64,000 nucleotides of DNA. It comes from Advenella sp. S44. GTDB lineage: Bacteria > Pseudomonadota > Gammaproteobacteria > Burkholderiales > Burkholderiaceae_B. The notes under the pieces were generated by a model. That model was not told the origin of the DNA and did no database searches. It saw only the letters and a program-made list of their open reading frames with translations. Position 1 is the first letter of the stretch. Each line of letters starts with the position of its first letter. Shown here piece by piece: positions 9,658 through 17,554 of this stretch. The DNA is taken from assembly GCF_002810445.1 (NCBI RefSeq), contig NZ_NEXS01000001.1, positions 1 to 64,000 of the forward strand, in the 5' to 3' direction. The position numbers and the translations under genes were made by a program.

Positions 9658-10935
9658 CTACCAGATCCCTTTCGTATCCACCAAACGTTGCGTGGCCTGT
9701 ATTTCGGGCTGTATTTCAATAAACTCTTTGTGATCGACTAAAACGACAAGTACATCTGAATTTTTAACGGTATTTGCCAGTTGTCCCAACTTAATTTGCG
9801 TACCCTCAAATCTGCTTGGCAGCTCTTGTATATTAGGTTCCACAGCGGTCACTTGTCCTCTGTATTTTTTCCCTAAGGCTAGTGTAATTTCAAGGGCTGG
9901 GCTTTCTCGTAGATCGTCAATATTTGGTTTGAAAGCCAAACCGAGGCAACCTATTTTTATTTGTTCAAGGCTCTTATCTGCCGTCACTAACTCTTCAACG
10001 GCTTCATGCACTTTTTGCTGGACCCACTCAGGTTTGTGGTCATTCACTTCCCTCGCCATTTTTACGATACGCGCCTCCGCTGGCGTCTTATTAACTATAA
10101 ACCATGGATCAACAGCGATACAATGCCCACCTACCCCACAACCCGGCTGCAGTATATTTACCCGTGGATGATGGTTGGCAAGTTTAATCAATTCCCAAAC
10201 ATTAATGCCAAGCTTATCGCAAATTAACGATAGTTCGTTTGCAAATGCAATATTCACATCTCGAAATGAGTTTTCCGTCAGTTTGCTCATTTCCGCAGTT
10301 CGCGCATCAGTAACAAGCAACTCTCCTTCAACAAAAATTCGATAAACATCGATCGCTTTTTGTGAACAATCTTGAGTAATACCGCCAATAATTCTATCGT
10401 TCTGAACCAACTCTCGTACCACGTGGCCAGGCAATACGCGTTCAGGACAATAAGCGATATGAACATCCATGTCAGTACTTTGCGCACTAGTCGGAAATTT
10501 AAGATCAGGCCTAGCTGCAGCTAACATTTCCACCATCTTCTCGGTGGTACCGACGGGAGAGGTCGATTCCAAAATAACAACATCCCCCTTTTTCAACACA
10601 GGCGCTATTGATTGAGATGCTGCCAGTACATACGACTCATCTGGTTCATGGTCAGCTTTAAACGGAGTGGGCACTGCTATCAGAAAAGCATCAGCAGGCT
10701 CAGGCATATTGGTAGCCCGTAGAAATCCTTCTGAGACAGCGGCGTGCACAATCATATCCAATTCAGGCTCTACGATATGAATCTTGCCTTGATTAATAGT
10801 GTCTATCGCGTGTTGATTTACATCGACACCAATAACCTTGACTTTGCGCGACGCAAACATCGCCGCTGCTGGCAAGCCAATATATCCTAATCCAATTACA
10901 GAAATTGTAGTACTAGCAGATCGTTGTGTTGTCAT
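9658..10935 (-). CDS. wecC: UDP-N-acetyl-D-mannosaminuronate dehydrogenase (WecC/WbpA family)
   Basis: The 425-residue protein belongs to the UDP-glucose/GDP-mannose dehydrogenase family, which oxidises the C6 hydroxyl of a UDP-sugar to a carboxylate with two NAD+. The NAD-binding GLGYIGLP motif is at the N-terminus, ESTSPVGTT follows, and the catalytic Cys272 lies in GCGVGGHCIAVDPWF, a signature of the N-acetylhexosamine-specific branch. Adjacent wecB makes UDP-ManNAc, so UDP-ManNAcA is the expected product, although UDP-GlcNAc or UDP-GalNAc oxidation cannot be excluded. An AGGTGA ribosome site lies just before the ATG. It supplies an acidic sugar for the polysaccharide built by the downstream glycosyltransferases. 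Confidence 0.85.
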   Translation of the reverse strand: MTTQRSASTTISVIGLGYIGLPAAAMFASRKVKVIGVDVNQHAIDTINQGKIHIVEPELDMIVHAAVSEGFLRATNMPEPADAFLIAVPTPFKADHEPDESYVLAASQSIAPVLKKGDVVILESTSPVGTTEKMVEMLAAARPDLKFPTSAQSTDMDVHIAYCPERVLPGHVVRELVQNDRIIGGITQDCSQKAIDVYRIFVEGELLVTDARTAEMSKLTENSFRDVNIAFANELSLICDKLGINVWELIKLANHHPRVNILQPGCGVGGHCIAVDPWFIVNKTPAEARIVKMAREVNDHKPEWVQQKVHEAVEELVTADKSLEQIKIGCLGLAFKPNIDDLRESPALEITLALGKKYRGQVTAVEPNIQELPSRFEGTQIKLGQLANTVKNSDVLVVLVDHKEFIEIQPEIQATQRLVDTKGIW

Positions 10936-10969
10936 TAATTCACCTGTTGATAATATTTACGGTCGTACA

Positions 10970-12091
10970 TTACAAGCGCTTCCGAATCTCATTAATTATT
11001 CGTTCACATGCTTTCCCGTCACCGTAAGGGTTGTGGGAAATGCTCATAGTGTTATATGCATCATCGTTAGTCAGGAGTATGCTAACCTCCCGTTCTATTA
11101 CGCTTGGATCAGTACCAACCAATCTCACTGTGCCTGCCGCAACTGCCTCAGGTCTTTCCGTCGTATTACGCATAACTAACACTGGCTTCCCCAAAGAAGG
11201 AGCTTCTTCTTGGATCCCGCCAGAATCTGTCAAGATAATCGAGGCCCGCCTCATAAGATAAACAAAGGGAAGATAATCCTGAGGCTCGATCAAGTGTACG
11301 TTTAAGACCTTGTCTAAAATACGCCCAACGGGCTCTCTCACGTTAGGGTTCAAATGCACAGGATATAAAAAATCGACATCGGGAAACCGAACTGCTAATG
11401 CCTTAATAGCAGCGCAGATATTGATAAAGCCTGTACCAAAATTCTCGCGACGATGTCCGGTGATCAACACCAACTTGCTGTCCACACGTAAGAAAGGAAA
11501 TTTTCCCTCAAACCGTTCTAATAAACCCTTGTCAGACTCTAACTTCTCTTTAACCCAAAGCAAAGCATCTATAACCGTATTACCAGTGACCAGTATTTCT
11601 TCCGCGGAAACCCGCTCTTTCAGCAAATTTTCTTTGGATTGGTCAGTCGGCGCAAAATGAAATTTAGCCAACGCTCCTGTTAACTTCCGATTCGCCTCTT
11701 CAGGCCATGGAGAGTAGATATCTCCCGTCCGCAGACCAGCTTCAACATGCCCAACGGGTACCTTATGATAATAGGCTGCTAGCGCGGTAGCGAATGTAGT
11801 AGATGTATCGCCATGCACGAGAACTAAATCAGGTTGTTCTTTCTCTAAAACTATCTCTATCCGGTTCAATATTTCAGTAGTAATACCCGCCAACGTCTGC
11901 CCAGGCTTCATTATATTTAAATCATAATCAGGGGCTATCTCAAACAGCTCCAATACCTGATCCAGCATCTGCCTGTGTTGCGCTGTTACGCAGACAACAC
12001 TTCTTATATCGTTCTGTTTCTCGAGCAATTTTACCAGCGGCGCCATCTTAATCGCCTCTGGCCGTGTTCCAAACACAGTTAGAACTTTCAT
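10970..12091 (-). CDS. wecB: UDP-N-acetylglucosamine 2-epimerase (non-hydrolysing)
   Basis: The 373 residues match the usual length of WecB/MnaA, a cytoplasmic GT-B-fold enzyme that interconverts UDP-GlcNAc and UDP-ManNAc. Family motifs are clear: [14 protein letters not shown] at the N-terminus, [29 protein letters not shown] and [27 protein letters not shown] ribosome site is six bases before the ATG. wecC follows 34 bp downstream, so the two form an epimerase/dehydrogenase pair giving UDP-ManNAcA. A hairpin overlapping the end of kpsT separates this gene from the export genes upstream, so biosynthesis and export may be partly uncoupled. Identification is firm at family level. Confidence 0.92.
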   Translation of the reverse strand: MKVLTVFGTRPEAIKMAPLVKLLEKQNDIRSVVCVTAQHRQMLDQVLELFEIAPDYDLNIMKPGQTLAGITTEILNRIEIVLEKEQPDLVLVHGDTSTTFATALAAYYHKVPVGHVEAGLRTGDIYSPWPEEANRKLTGALAKFHFAPTDQSKENLLKERVSAEEILVTGNTVIDALLWVKEKLESDKGLLERFEGKFPFLRVDSKLVLITGHRRENFGTGFINICAAIKALAVRFPDVDFLYPVHLNPNVREPVGRILDKVLNVHLIEPQDYLPFVYLMRRASIILTDSGGIQEEAPSLGKPVLVMRNTTERPEAVAAGTVRLVGTDPSVIEREVSILLTNDDAYNTMSISHNPYGDGKACERIINEIRKRL

Positions 12092-12197
12092 TTATTCCTC
12101 TTCGTATTTTTCATGTAATCTCCGTAGAACTCTACCCAACATTCATAATCCCACCACATTGTAATTGTAGTTAGTCAGGGTGGCATATTTATGAAAC

Positions 12198-12230
12198 GTA
12201 CAAACAATGAATTAACAAATTGTTTCGTAC
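12198..12230 (-). terminator. Hairpin overlapping the 3' end of kpsT
   Basis: GTACAAACAAT (12198-12208) pairs with ATTGTTTCGTAC (12219-12230) except for one bulged C. The kpsT stop codon (12212-12214) lies in the loop. On the transcript the stem is followed by GTTTCATAAATATG, which is only weakly U-rich, so it may be an inefficient terminator or a 3'-end processing or stability element between the export genes and wecB-wecC. Confidence 0.4.
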
Positions 12231-12871
12231 ATATGTATGCCTTCTTCAATATCTTCGAATTGCAGCACCATGCCATTTTGGACTAAAAGAACATAATCGC
12301 ACATTGCCCGAACCTGAGACATACTGTGGGAAATTAAAATAACCTTAGACTTGCTGATCCTATTCTTAAAAGCCATTTGAGCCTTATTCCTAAAATGAGC
12401 ATCGCCCGTTGACATCGCTTCATCAATTAAGTAGTAATCAAAATCGAATGCAAGACTAAGACCAAACGCTACTCTGGACCGCATACCTGATGAAAAAGTC
12501 TTCACTGGTCGATCGAAGTAGTCTCCTATCTCCGCAAACCGCTCGACGTATTCCACAATCTGACGAAGCTTCTCTCCATCGGCTCCATACACACGGCCAA
12601 CAAATTTCACGTTATCTCTGGCCGTAAGTGAACCTTGAAACCCTCCTGACAGCCCTACTGGCCACGAAACAGAGCCTCTCGTTATAATCTTTCCTCTGTC
12701 GGGCATATCAAGACCAGCAATCATCCGCATAAGCGTAGACTTTCCAGCACCATTTCTACCAATTAAAGCGATATTTCTATTGTCAGGCGCATAAAAGGAG
12801 AGATCACGAAAAATCACAACGCGCCCGGTAGGCGTCATATACGATTTGGTTATATTTCGAACCTCGATCAT
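12212..12871 (-). CDS. kpsT: Polysaccharide ABC exporter ATPase (KpsT/CtrD/BexA type)
   Basis: The 219-residue nucleotide-binding protein has Walker A GRNGAGKS near residue 38, the ABC signature in FSSGMRSRVAFGL and Walker B YYLIDEAMSTGD, followed by the switch His in ILISHSMSQ. Its short length, without the C-terminal carbohydrate-binding domain of Wzt, places it in the KpsT/CtrD group that powers export of finished capsule. Its ATG overlaps the kpsM stop by four bases (ATGA), giving translational coupling. It works with KpsM in the inner membrane and with the KpsE- and Wza-like proteins encoded just upstream. Confidence 0.9.
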   Translation of the reverse strand: MIEVRNITKSYMTPTGRVVIFRDLSFYAPDNRNIALIGRNGAGKSTLMRMIAGLDMPDRGKIITRGSVSWPVGLSGGFQGSLTARDNVKFVGRVYGADGEKLRQIVEYVERFAEIGDYFDRPVKTFSSGMRSRVAFGLSLAFDFDYYLIDEAMSTGDAHFRNKAQMAFKNRISKSKVILISHSMSQVRAMCDYVLLVQNGMVLQFEDIEEGIHMYETIC

Positions 12872-13659
12872 GAGGCCACCAGTTTGAATCGGCGAATTCG
12901 GTAGAGACCTAAAGAAATTAATAACAAGAATACTGACACTTTGAAAGGATAGACAATGGTCACATCCACGTGATCAGGATAATAAGGAAAGGTAGCCAAA
13001 CGCAGCTCATCAATAATATGCACAAATGGATTCCACAAAAGCAAATTTAGCGCATCTGCCGGTAGTACCCAAATCGGAAATAACACACCAGACAAGATAT
13101 AAACTGGAAAAAAGAGAAGTCTGATAAAAACTTTTGAATCAGGAAACACATCAACAATCATGCACAGTAAAAGACCGAGCGCGAAAGAAAATACCACACC
13201 AATAGCCAGCACCGCGGCCCAACGCAATGGGTCCACCATGCTAACTTTATAACCAAATATAAATCCCAATAAAAACATAAATATTAGGTATACGCTAATA
13301 GAAATTATGATTGCAATAACGGCACGAGCAATGATGGTATCGAGTGGCTTTATTTGTCTATAAGCAAAGAGCGCTTTGTTCGCGTCGACGGCAGACATAG
13401 ACTGAAGCGCAATATTTCGCATCAGAAAAAAAGGAACCATCCCCGAGACTAAAAAAAGCGGAAAATCGATCCCACTCCGGACGGAGATGTTCCTAAAAGA
13501 AAATACCATCATATACAACGCTATCTGGGCAGCCGGTTCAAAAAACACCCAAAATGCACCAAACCTTCTCGCACCAAACCGCCCTTGTAGTTCCCTTAAA
13601 ATAAGAGCAAAGAGCACCGAGGTCGTTATGCGCAACGAAGAACGTTTTTCAAGGGTCAT
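12868..13659 (-). CDS. kpsM: Polysaccharide ABC exporter permease (KpsM type, ABC-2 family)
   Basis: The 263-residue inner-membrane protein has about six hydrophobic segments, including FPLFLVSGMVPFFLMRNIAL, a long segment around 115-135 and another near 145-165, as in ABC-2 transporters. The N-terminal LILRELQGRFGARRFGAFW matches the amphipathic coupling region of KpsM/CtrC/BexB proteins. It forms the translocation channel for capsular polysaccharide with KpsT, whose gene overlaps its stop codon. The preceding lipoprotein gene ends 8 bp upstream, so the four export genes form one transcription unit. Confidence 0.9.
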   Translation of the reverse strand: MTLEKRSSLRITTSVLFALILRELQGRFGARRFGAFWVFFEPAAQIALYMMVFSFRNISVRSGIDFPLFLVSGMVPFFLMRNIALQSMSAVDANKALFAYRQIKPLDTIIARAVIAIIISISVYLIFMFLLGFIFGYKVSMVDPLRWAAVLAIGVVFSFALGLLLCMIVDVFPDSKVFIRLLFFPVYILSGVLFPIWVLPADALNLLLWNPFVHIIDELRLATFPYYPDHVDVTIVYPFKVSVFLLLISLGLYRIRRFKLVAS

Positions 13660-13667
13660 AGTCGAAG

Positions 13668-14795
13668 TTATAATCTGGAAAGAGTTCTACCCAATACTAA
13701 CGTTTGAACAATTGGCGAAATGATTTTCTGCCATTCGTATACTGGTGCGTTAGTCACATATACAGCGTCGTCGGGAAACACTTGAAATGCCCGTGCCAGG
13801 AAAATTGCCTCTGGACGGCGCATATCAAGTTTGAATACTTCAGCAGCCGGCTGACCTTCTTTCGGCTCCTGGTTAATCCTAAACACAAATACGCCTTGAG
13901 GATCAGCTTTTTGTTCATCAAGCCCACCTACAGAACCTAGAACCTCTAATAAGCTTGGATTCCTTGCAGGTAAATCTTTTAACCCCGGTTCTTTTACAGA
14001 ACCCATTGCAACAAAACGCTGCCGAGCCCTTTCCAGAATGATCTCTGATCGCGGTGACACCTGCCGATTCTTGCCACCAAGCACGTCGTCATAGTTAACC
14101 GAGTATGCGCTTTTCCCGTTTCTTACTACAACATTGATAAGATGTGGCTCAAGCACTGGTCCACCAGCCATATTCACCGCATCTAAAATAGTGAGTGGCC
14201 CCTGGAGACTAGAAAACCGTCCGGGTGTCTTAACAGCACCTGCTACCAAAACAGAGCCTGATAAATCTCCTACCATCTCACTGTGCACTTGCGGATCAGT
14301 AGCTGCCGCACCTTTTAATTTTTTTCTGACAGAATTATCAACTTGAGTTAGTGTAAACCCACGTACATTGACAGTACCGACATAAGGCAACGAAATTGTT
14401 CCATCAGACGAGACCCGGACGTTATTAAAAATAGTCCCCCCTGCTGACAATGGAGCAAAAACACCACCTTCAGCAGAATCGGAAATCATAATTTTGATCA
14501 CATCTCCAGGGATCAACTGAATAGAAGTTGTTCCTGTCTTAGAAACTTTTGCGGATGCCGGCGGAGGGGCTTTACGTGAGTATTCCGCTATATTATCAGG
14601 AGCCAAGTCAATAAGTGAATACGGCAAAGCTGGATCTTGTCCCGCTGACGACGATGTAATAGCACTGGAATACGGTCCAGTTCCGGATAAGATAGATCCA
14701 CACCCTGCCAACATTACCAAAACACCAATTGCGCTCAAGGTTTTGAAAAATAAACGCTGATTAGTAGAACCAAAGCTAAATGAGAGTGATTGCAT
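13668..14795 (-). CDS. Outer-membrane polysaccharide export lipoprotein (CtrA/BexD/Wza-like)
   Basis: The 375-residue protein has a lipoprotein signal peptide with lipobox LAGC (Cys32), a poly_export domain starting near PGDVIKIMISDS, and two SLBB-like repeats (around SVLVAGAVKTPGRFSSLQG and QRFVAMGSVKEPGLKDL). The length fits the Neisseria/Haemophilus CtrA/BexD and Wza type better than the longer E. coli KpsD. Eight such subunits normally form the outer-membrane pore through which the polymer leaves. It lies between the KpsE-like gene (52 bp upstream) and kpsM. Function is well supported by motif and position. Confidence 0.88.
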   Translation of the reverse strand: MQSLSFSFGSTNQRLFFKTLSAIGVLVMLAGCGSILSGTGPYSSAITSSSAGQDPALPYSLIDLAPDNIAEYSRKAPPPASAKVSKTGTTSIQLIPGDVIKIMISDSAEGGVFAPLSAGGTIFNNVRVSSDGTISLPYVGTVNVRGFTLTQVDNSVRKKLKGAAATDPQVHSEMVGDLSGSVLVAGAVKTPGRFSSLQGPLTILDAVNMAGGPVLEPHLINVVVRNGKSAYSVNYDDVLGGKNRQVSPRSEIILERARQRFVAMGSVKEPGLKDLPARNPSLLEVLGSVGGLDEQKADPQGVFVFRINQEPKEGQPAAEVFKLDMRRPEAIFLARAFQVFPDDAVYVTNAPVYEWQKIISPIVQTLVLGRTLSRL

Positions 14796-14847
14796 AGTAT
14801 TTGTTCACAAAAGAAAGGTTGTGTGTTTGATGTTATTCATGCGTAAC

Positions 14848-15960
14848 TCAATCCATGTGATCTTCAATAGTGGCAACAATAAAACGCACAATGCCCAGAA
14901 GCGCCAATAAGCCAATAAGAATCGTAACTAGGTTATAGGTTCGATTTGGATATACTGCACTATCTGGCAAATTCGGGCTTACAACCACCGCTAAGCTGCG
15001 AAATTTTTTGTTAATCTCTATACGCGTGTTCTGCAAAGAAGCCAAGCTGATTTTATAAGCTTCCTCTGCTATTCCTGCTTGTATGCTTAAATCACGGAAC
15101 TTTGCAGCAACTGTATTGAGCTTGCTCCCACCTCCGTCCTGTGCGATAAGCCGCTGAGTTTCCACCTGCAACTGCTTCTCGATTGCACTGATTTTTCGAC
15201 GCTGCTGCTGAACCTGTGGAGCTCCTGAAGTCAAGGACGATGTGAGGGCACTTAATTTGGCTTTTTCTGTCGCAAGTTCAGCCTCCATTCCAGCGATCAT
15301 GGAAGAGCGTGAAGTGACTGTCGCTTCCGCATCGAGCAAATTATTTTGGGCCTGAAATTGTAACAATTCGTCGCGTTTTACTTCATACGCAGTACGTGCA
15401 GTAGCAAGCTCTCGCTCTACGAATGTCAATTGATCTCGCGTCAGCTTATGCGATAGCTCATTAACAAAATGCTCGCTTTCTCTCAGAATTACATCCAACA
15501 CGCGCTGCGACATATCCGGATCAAATGCTTCAACCTGTATTTGCAGCAACCCCGTCTCGTCATCGAAATGGACCTTGACCAATTTACGATAGAACTCGAT
15601 AGTGTCCGATTGAGAAGCGTCACCGCTAAGCCAGTAAAATGGGTCACTATAAACAGATGTATAGTGCTCAGTCCATTTAAGTTCTTTCTTTAAAACAGTC
15701 AGCATATCATTTGACATAATATACTGCCTTAAGAACAACGTCTCTTCCCGCGAGGTTGGATTCGTCGCTCCCAGCAATAAAGCAAGCCCGGGTGCATTAC
15801 TAATAGCCGGATTGGCATTGTCAGTTTGTCTGACGGCAACCTCAGCCACACTAACATATCTGTTCGTGGCAAATAGGGCGTAATATACGATTGCCACGAT
15901 CATGGGAATCAGAACTATGCCAATAAATAGGAGCCGGTTTTTCGAGGATGAATTTGACAT
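14848..15960 (-). CDS. kpsE: Capsule export inner-membrane periplasmic adaptor (KpsE/CtrB/BexC)
   Basis: The 370-residue polysaccharide co-polymerase-type protein has one transmembrane segment near the N-terminus (about 9-31), a long periplasmic region rich in coiled coil (about 170-310, with repeated Ala/Glu/Gln heptads), and a second membrane segment near the C-terminus (about 343-363). This is the topology of KpsE/CtrB proteins, which bridge the ABC exporter and the outer-membrane pore. It is the first gene of the leftward operon, starting 281 bp from the divergent kpsS-like gene, so the operon promoter should lie in that gap. Confidence 0.87.
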   Translation of the reverse strand: MSNSSSKNRLLFIGIVLIPMIVAIVYYALFATNRYVSVAEVAVRQTDNANPAISNAPGLALLLGATNPTSREETLFLRQYIMSNDMLTVLKKELKWTEHYTSVYSDPFYWLSGDASQSDTIEFYRKLVKVHFDDETGLLQIQVEAFDPDMSQRVLDVILRESEHFVNELSHKLTRDQLTFVERELATARTAYEVKRDELLQFQAQNNLLDAEATVTSRSSMIAGMEAELATEKAKLSALTSSLTSGAPQVQQQRRKISAIEKQLQVETQRLIAQDGGGSKLNTVAAKFRDLSIQAGIAEEAYKISLASLQNTRIEINKKFRSLAVVVSPNLPDSAVYPNRTYNLVTILIGLLALLGIVRFIVATIEDHMD

Positions 15961-16241
15961 CTACAAGTCGCTGATAGTTTAATCGTGCATGGATTGTAAA
16001 ATGAAAACTCCATTCAGATAACGGATTTGGATACGAACAACGGTTTTAACTTAAAGCGAATTTTATCTATCACAAATAACTTGTTGATTTATATGTGAAT
16101 TTTTATTTGCCTTGAAATATAGTTTCATGTATGTTACTGCATGATACAATATTTCCTGTGCATTTTCGCGGTATTCTAGCAACTATGTACGTGAGATTCC
16201 TACAGGAAAGCGTATTTATGGATAAGGACGTTTAAACAATT
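15961..16241. promoter_or_regulatory. A+T-rich divergent promoter region between kpsE and kpsS-like gene
   Basis: This 281 bp gap separates two divergent capsule genes and should hold promoters for both. A possible rightward sigma-70 pair is TTGCCT (16107-16112) and TATGTT (16130-16135) with 17 bp spacing, but it is weak. No clear repeat or operator was seen. An AAGGA-type ribosome site around 16223 supports the GTG start at 16242. Confidence 0.4.
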
Positions 16242-17519
16242 GTGATAATTGAAGGAATCGAAGCGTTCAGCGGCAAAAATATTTTGCTATTGCAGGGGCC
16301 AGTTGGTCCTTTTTTTCGTCGCTTTGCAACCGATCTTCGCAGGCGTGGCGCCAATGTGCATGCGATCAATTTCAATGGCGGTGACTGGCTGTTCAATCGT
16401 AAAAACGCGATCAACTTTCGCAAGCACCCCAGGGAATGGCGCAACTTCTTCGAAAACATCCTGAACGACCTGGACATTGACATTGTCTTTTTATTCGGCG
16501 ACTGCCGCCCCATTCACATTGTGGCTCACCAAATTGCCACCCAGTACGGGGTGCAAATAGGCGTTTTCGAAGAAGGCTATGTGCGGCCCAACTTTATCAC
16601 GCTTGAAAAAAATGGAGTAAATAACCACTCCAGCGCAGCTCGGGAGGCTCAGTTTTATTTCAGCCAGAAAACCATTCCCACGCCAAAAGAAAAACAGGTT
16701 GGTTATGCCTTCCCGCATATGATGCTATGGGCGTTTCTATATTACGTGTGCAGTTTGATGCTCAAGCCGTTCTTCTGGCATTACCGTCATCACCGGCGGC
16801 TGCATATCATTGAGGGGTATATCTGGACCCGCAGTTTCCTGCGCAAGGCCTATTACCGCATCACGGAGCGGAATATGGAAAAAAATCTGACCACAAACCT
16901 GTCCAAACAATATTTTCTGCTGCCGCTACAGGTTTATAACGACGCACAGATCCATACCCACTCGGACTTTGCCACGGTAGAAACCTTTATTCGTCATGTG
17001 GTTACATCGTTTTCCAAGCATGCGCCGCTGGGTACGCACCTGGTTATCAAGCACCATCCCATGGATCGTGGCTATAACGATTATTCCAACTGGTTGCAGC
17101 AGCTGGAGTTTCTTTACGATCTATCGGGGCGGGTTCATTACATTCATGATCAGCATTTACCGTCGTTGCTGGATCACGCCATTGGCACGGTCGTGGTAAA
17201 CAGTACGGTTGGTCTGTCTGCATTGCTGCATGGATCGCCGCTCAAGGTTTGTGGCCGGGCCATGTATGACTTCAAAGGGCTAACGTTTCAGGGAACGCTG
17301 GATGAGTTTTGGCGGGAGGCCGCCGATGAAAAGGTGGACACCAGCCTTTTCGAGGCGTTCCGAAACTATTTAATTGCCACAACGCAGATCAACGGCAATT
17401 TTTATAAACGTATCAAGGGCGAAAAGGCGGCTACGGGTTTGTCCTGGATGGCCCTCGCAAATGGCGCTGGCTCTGTCCAGCCCAACAAGTTTCGTTCCGA
17501 TAGCCATATCCATGGCTGA
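16242..17519 (+). CDS. Capsule polysaccharide biosynthesis/export protein, KpsS-like
   Basis: The 425-residue protein resembles KpsS/LipB, a retaining beta-Kdo transferase that builds the poly-Kdo linker on the lipid anchor of ABC-exported capsules. Visible family features are LLLQGPVGPFFRRFATDLRRRG and INFNGGDWLF at the N-terminus, GVFEEGYVRPNFITLE in the middle and HLVIKHHPMDRG plus TVVVNSTVGLSALLHG in the C-terminal half. The start is a GTG; the ATG 23 bases upstream reaches a stop after five codons. It is divergent from the kpsE operon and has typical high-GC codon use, unlike the A+T-rich leftward genes. The usual partner KpsC is not in the window. Confidence 0.82.
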   Translation: MIIEGIEAFSGKNILLLQGPVGPFFRRFATDLRRRGANVHAINFNGGDWLFNRKNAINFRKHPREWRNFFENILNDLDIDIVFLFGDCRPIHIVAHQIATQYGVQIGVFEEGYVRPNFITLEKNGVNNHSSAAREAQFYFSQKTIPTPKEKQVGYAFPHMMLWAFLYYVCSLMLKPFFWHYRHHRRLHIIEGYIWTRSFLRKAYYRITERNMEKNLTTNLSKQYFLLPLQVYNDAQIHTHSDFATVETFIRHVVTSFSKHAPLGTHLVIKHHPMDRGYNDYSNWLQQLEFLYDLSGRVHYIHDQHLPSLLDHAIGTVVVNSTVGLSALLHGSPLKVCGRAMYDFKGLTFQGTLDEFWREAADEKVDTSLFEAFRNYLIATTQINGNFYKRIKGEKAATGLSWMALANGAGSVQPNKFRSDSHIHG

Positions 17520-17554
17520 CTGCTTTAACGCCCAGCTTTAAGTTACCCGCCCCC

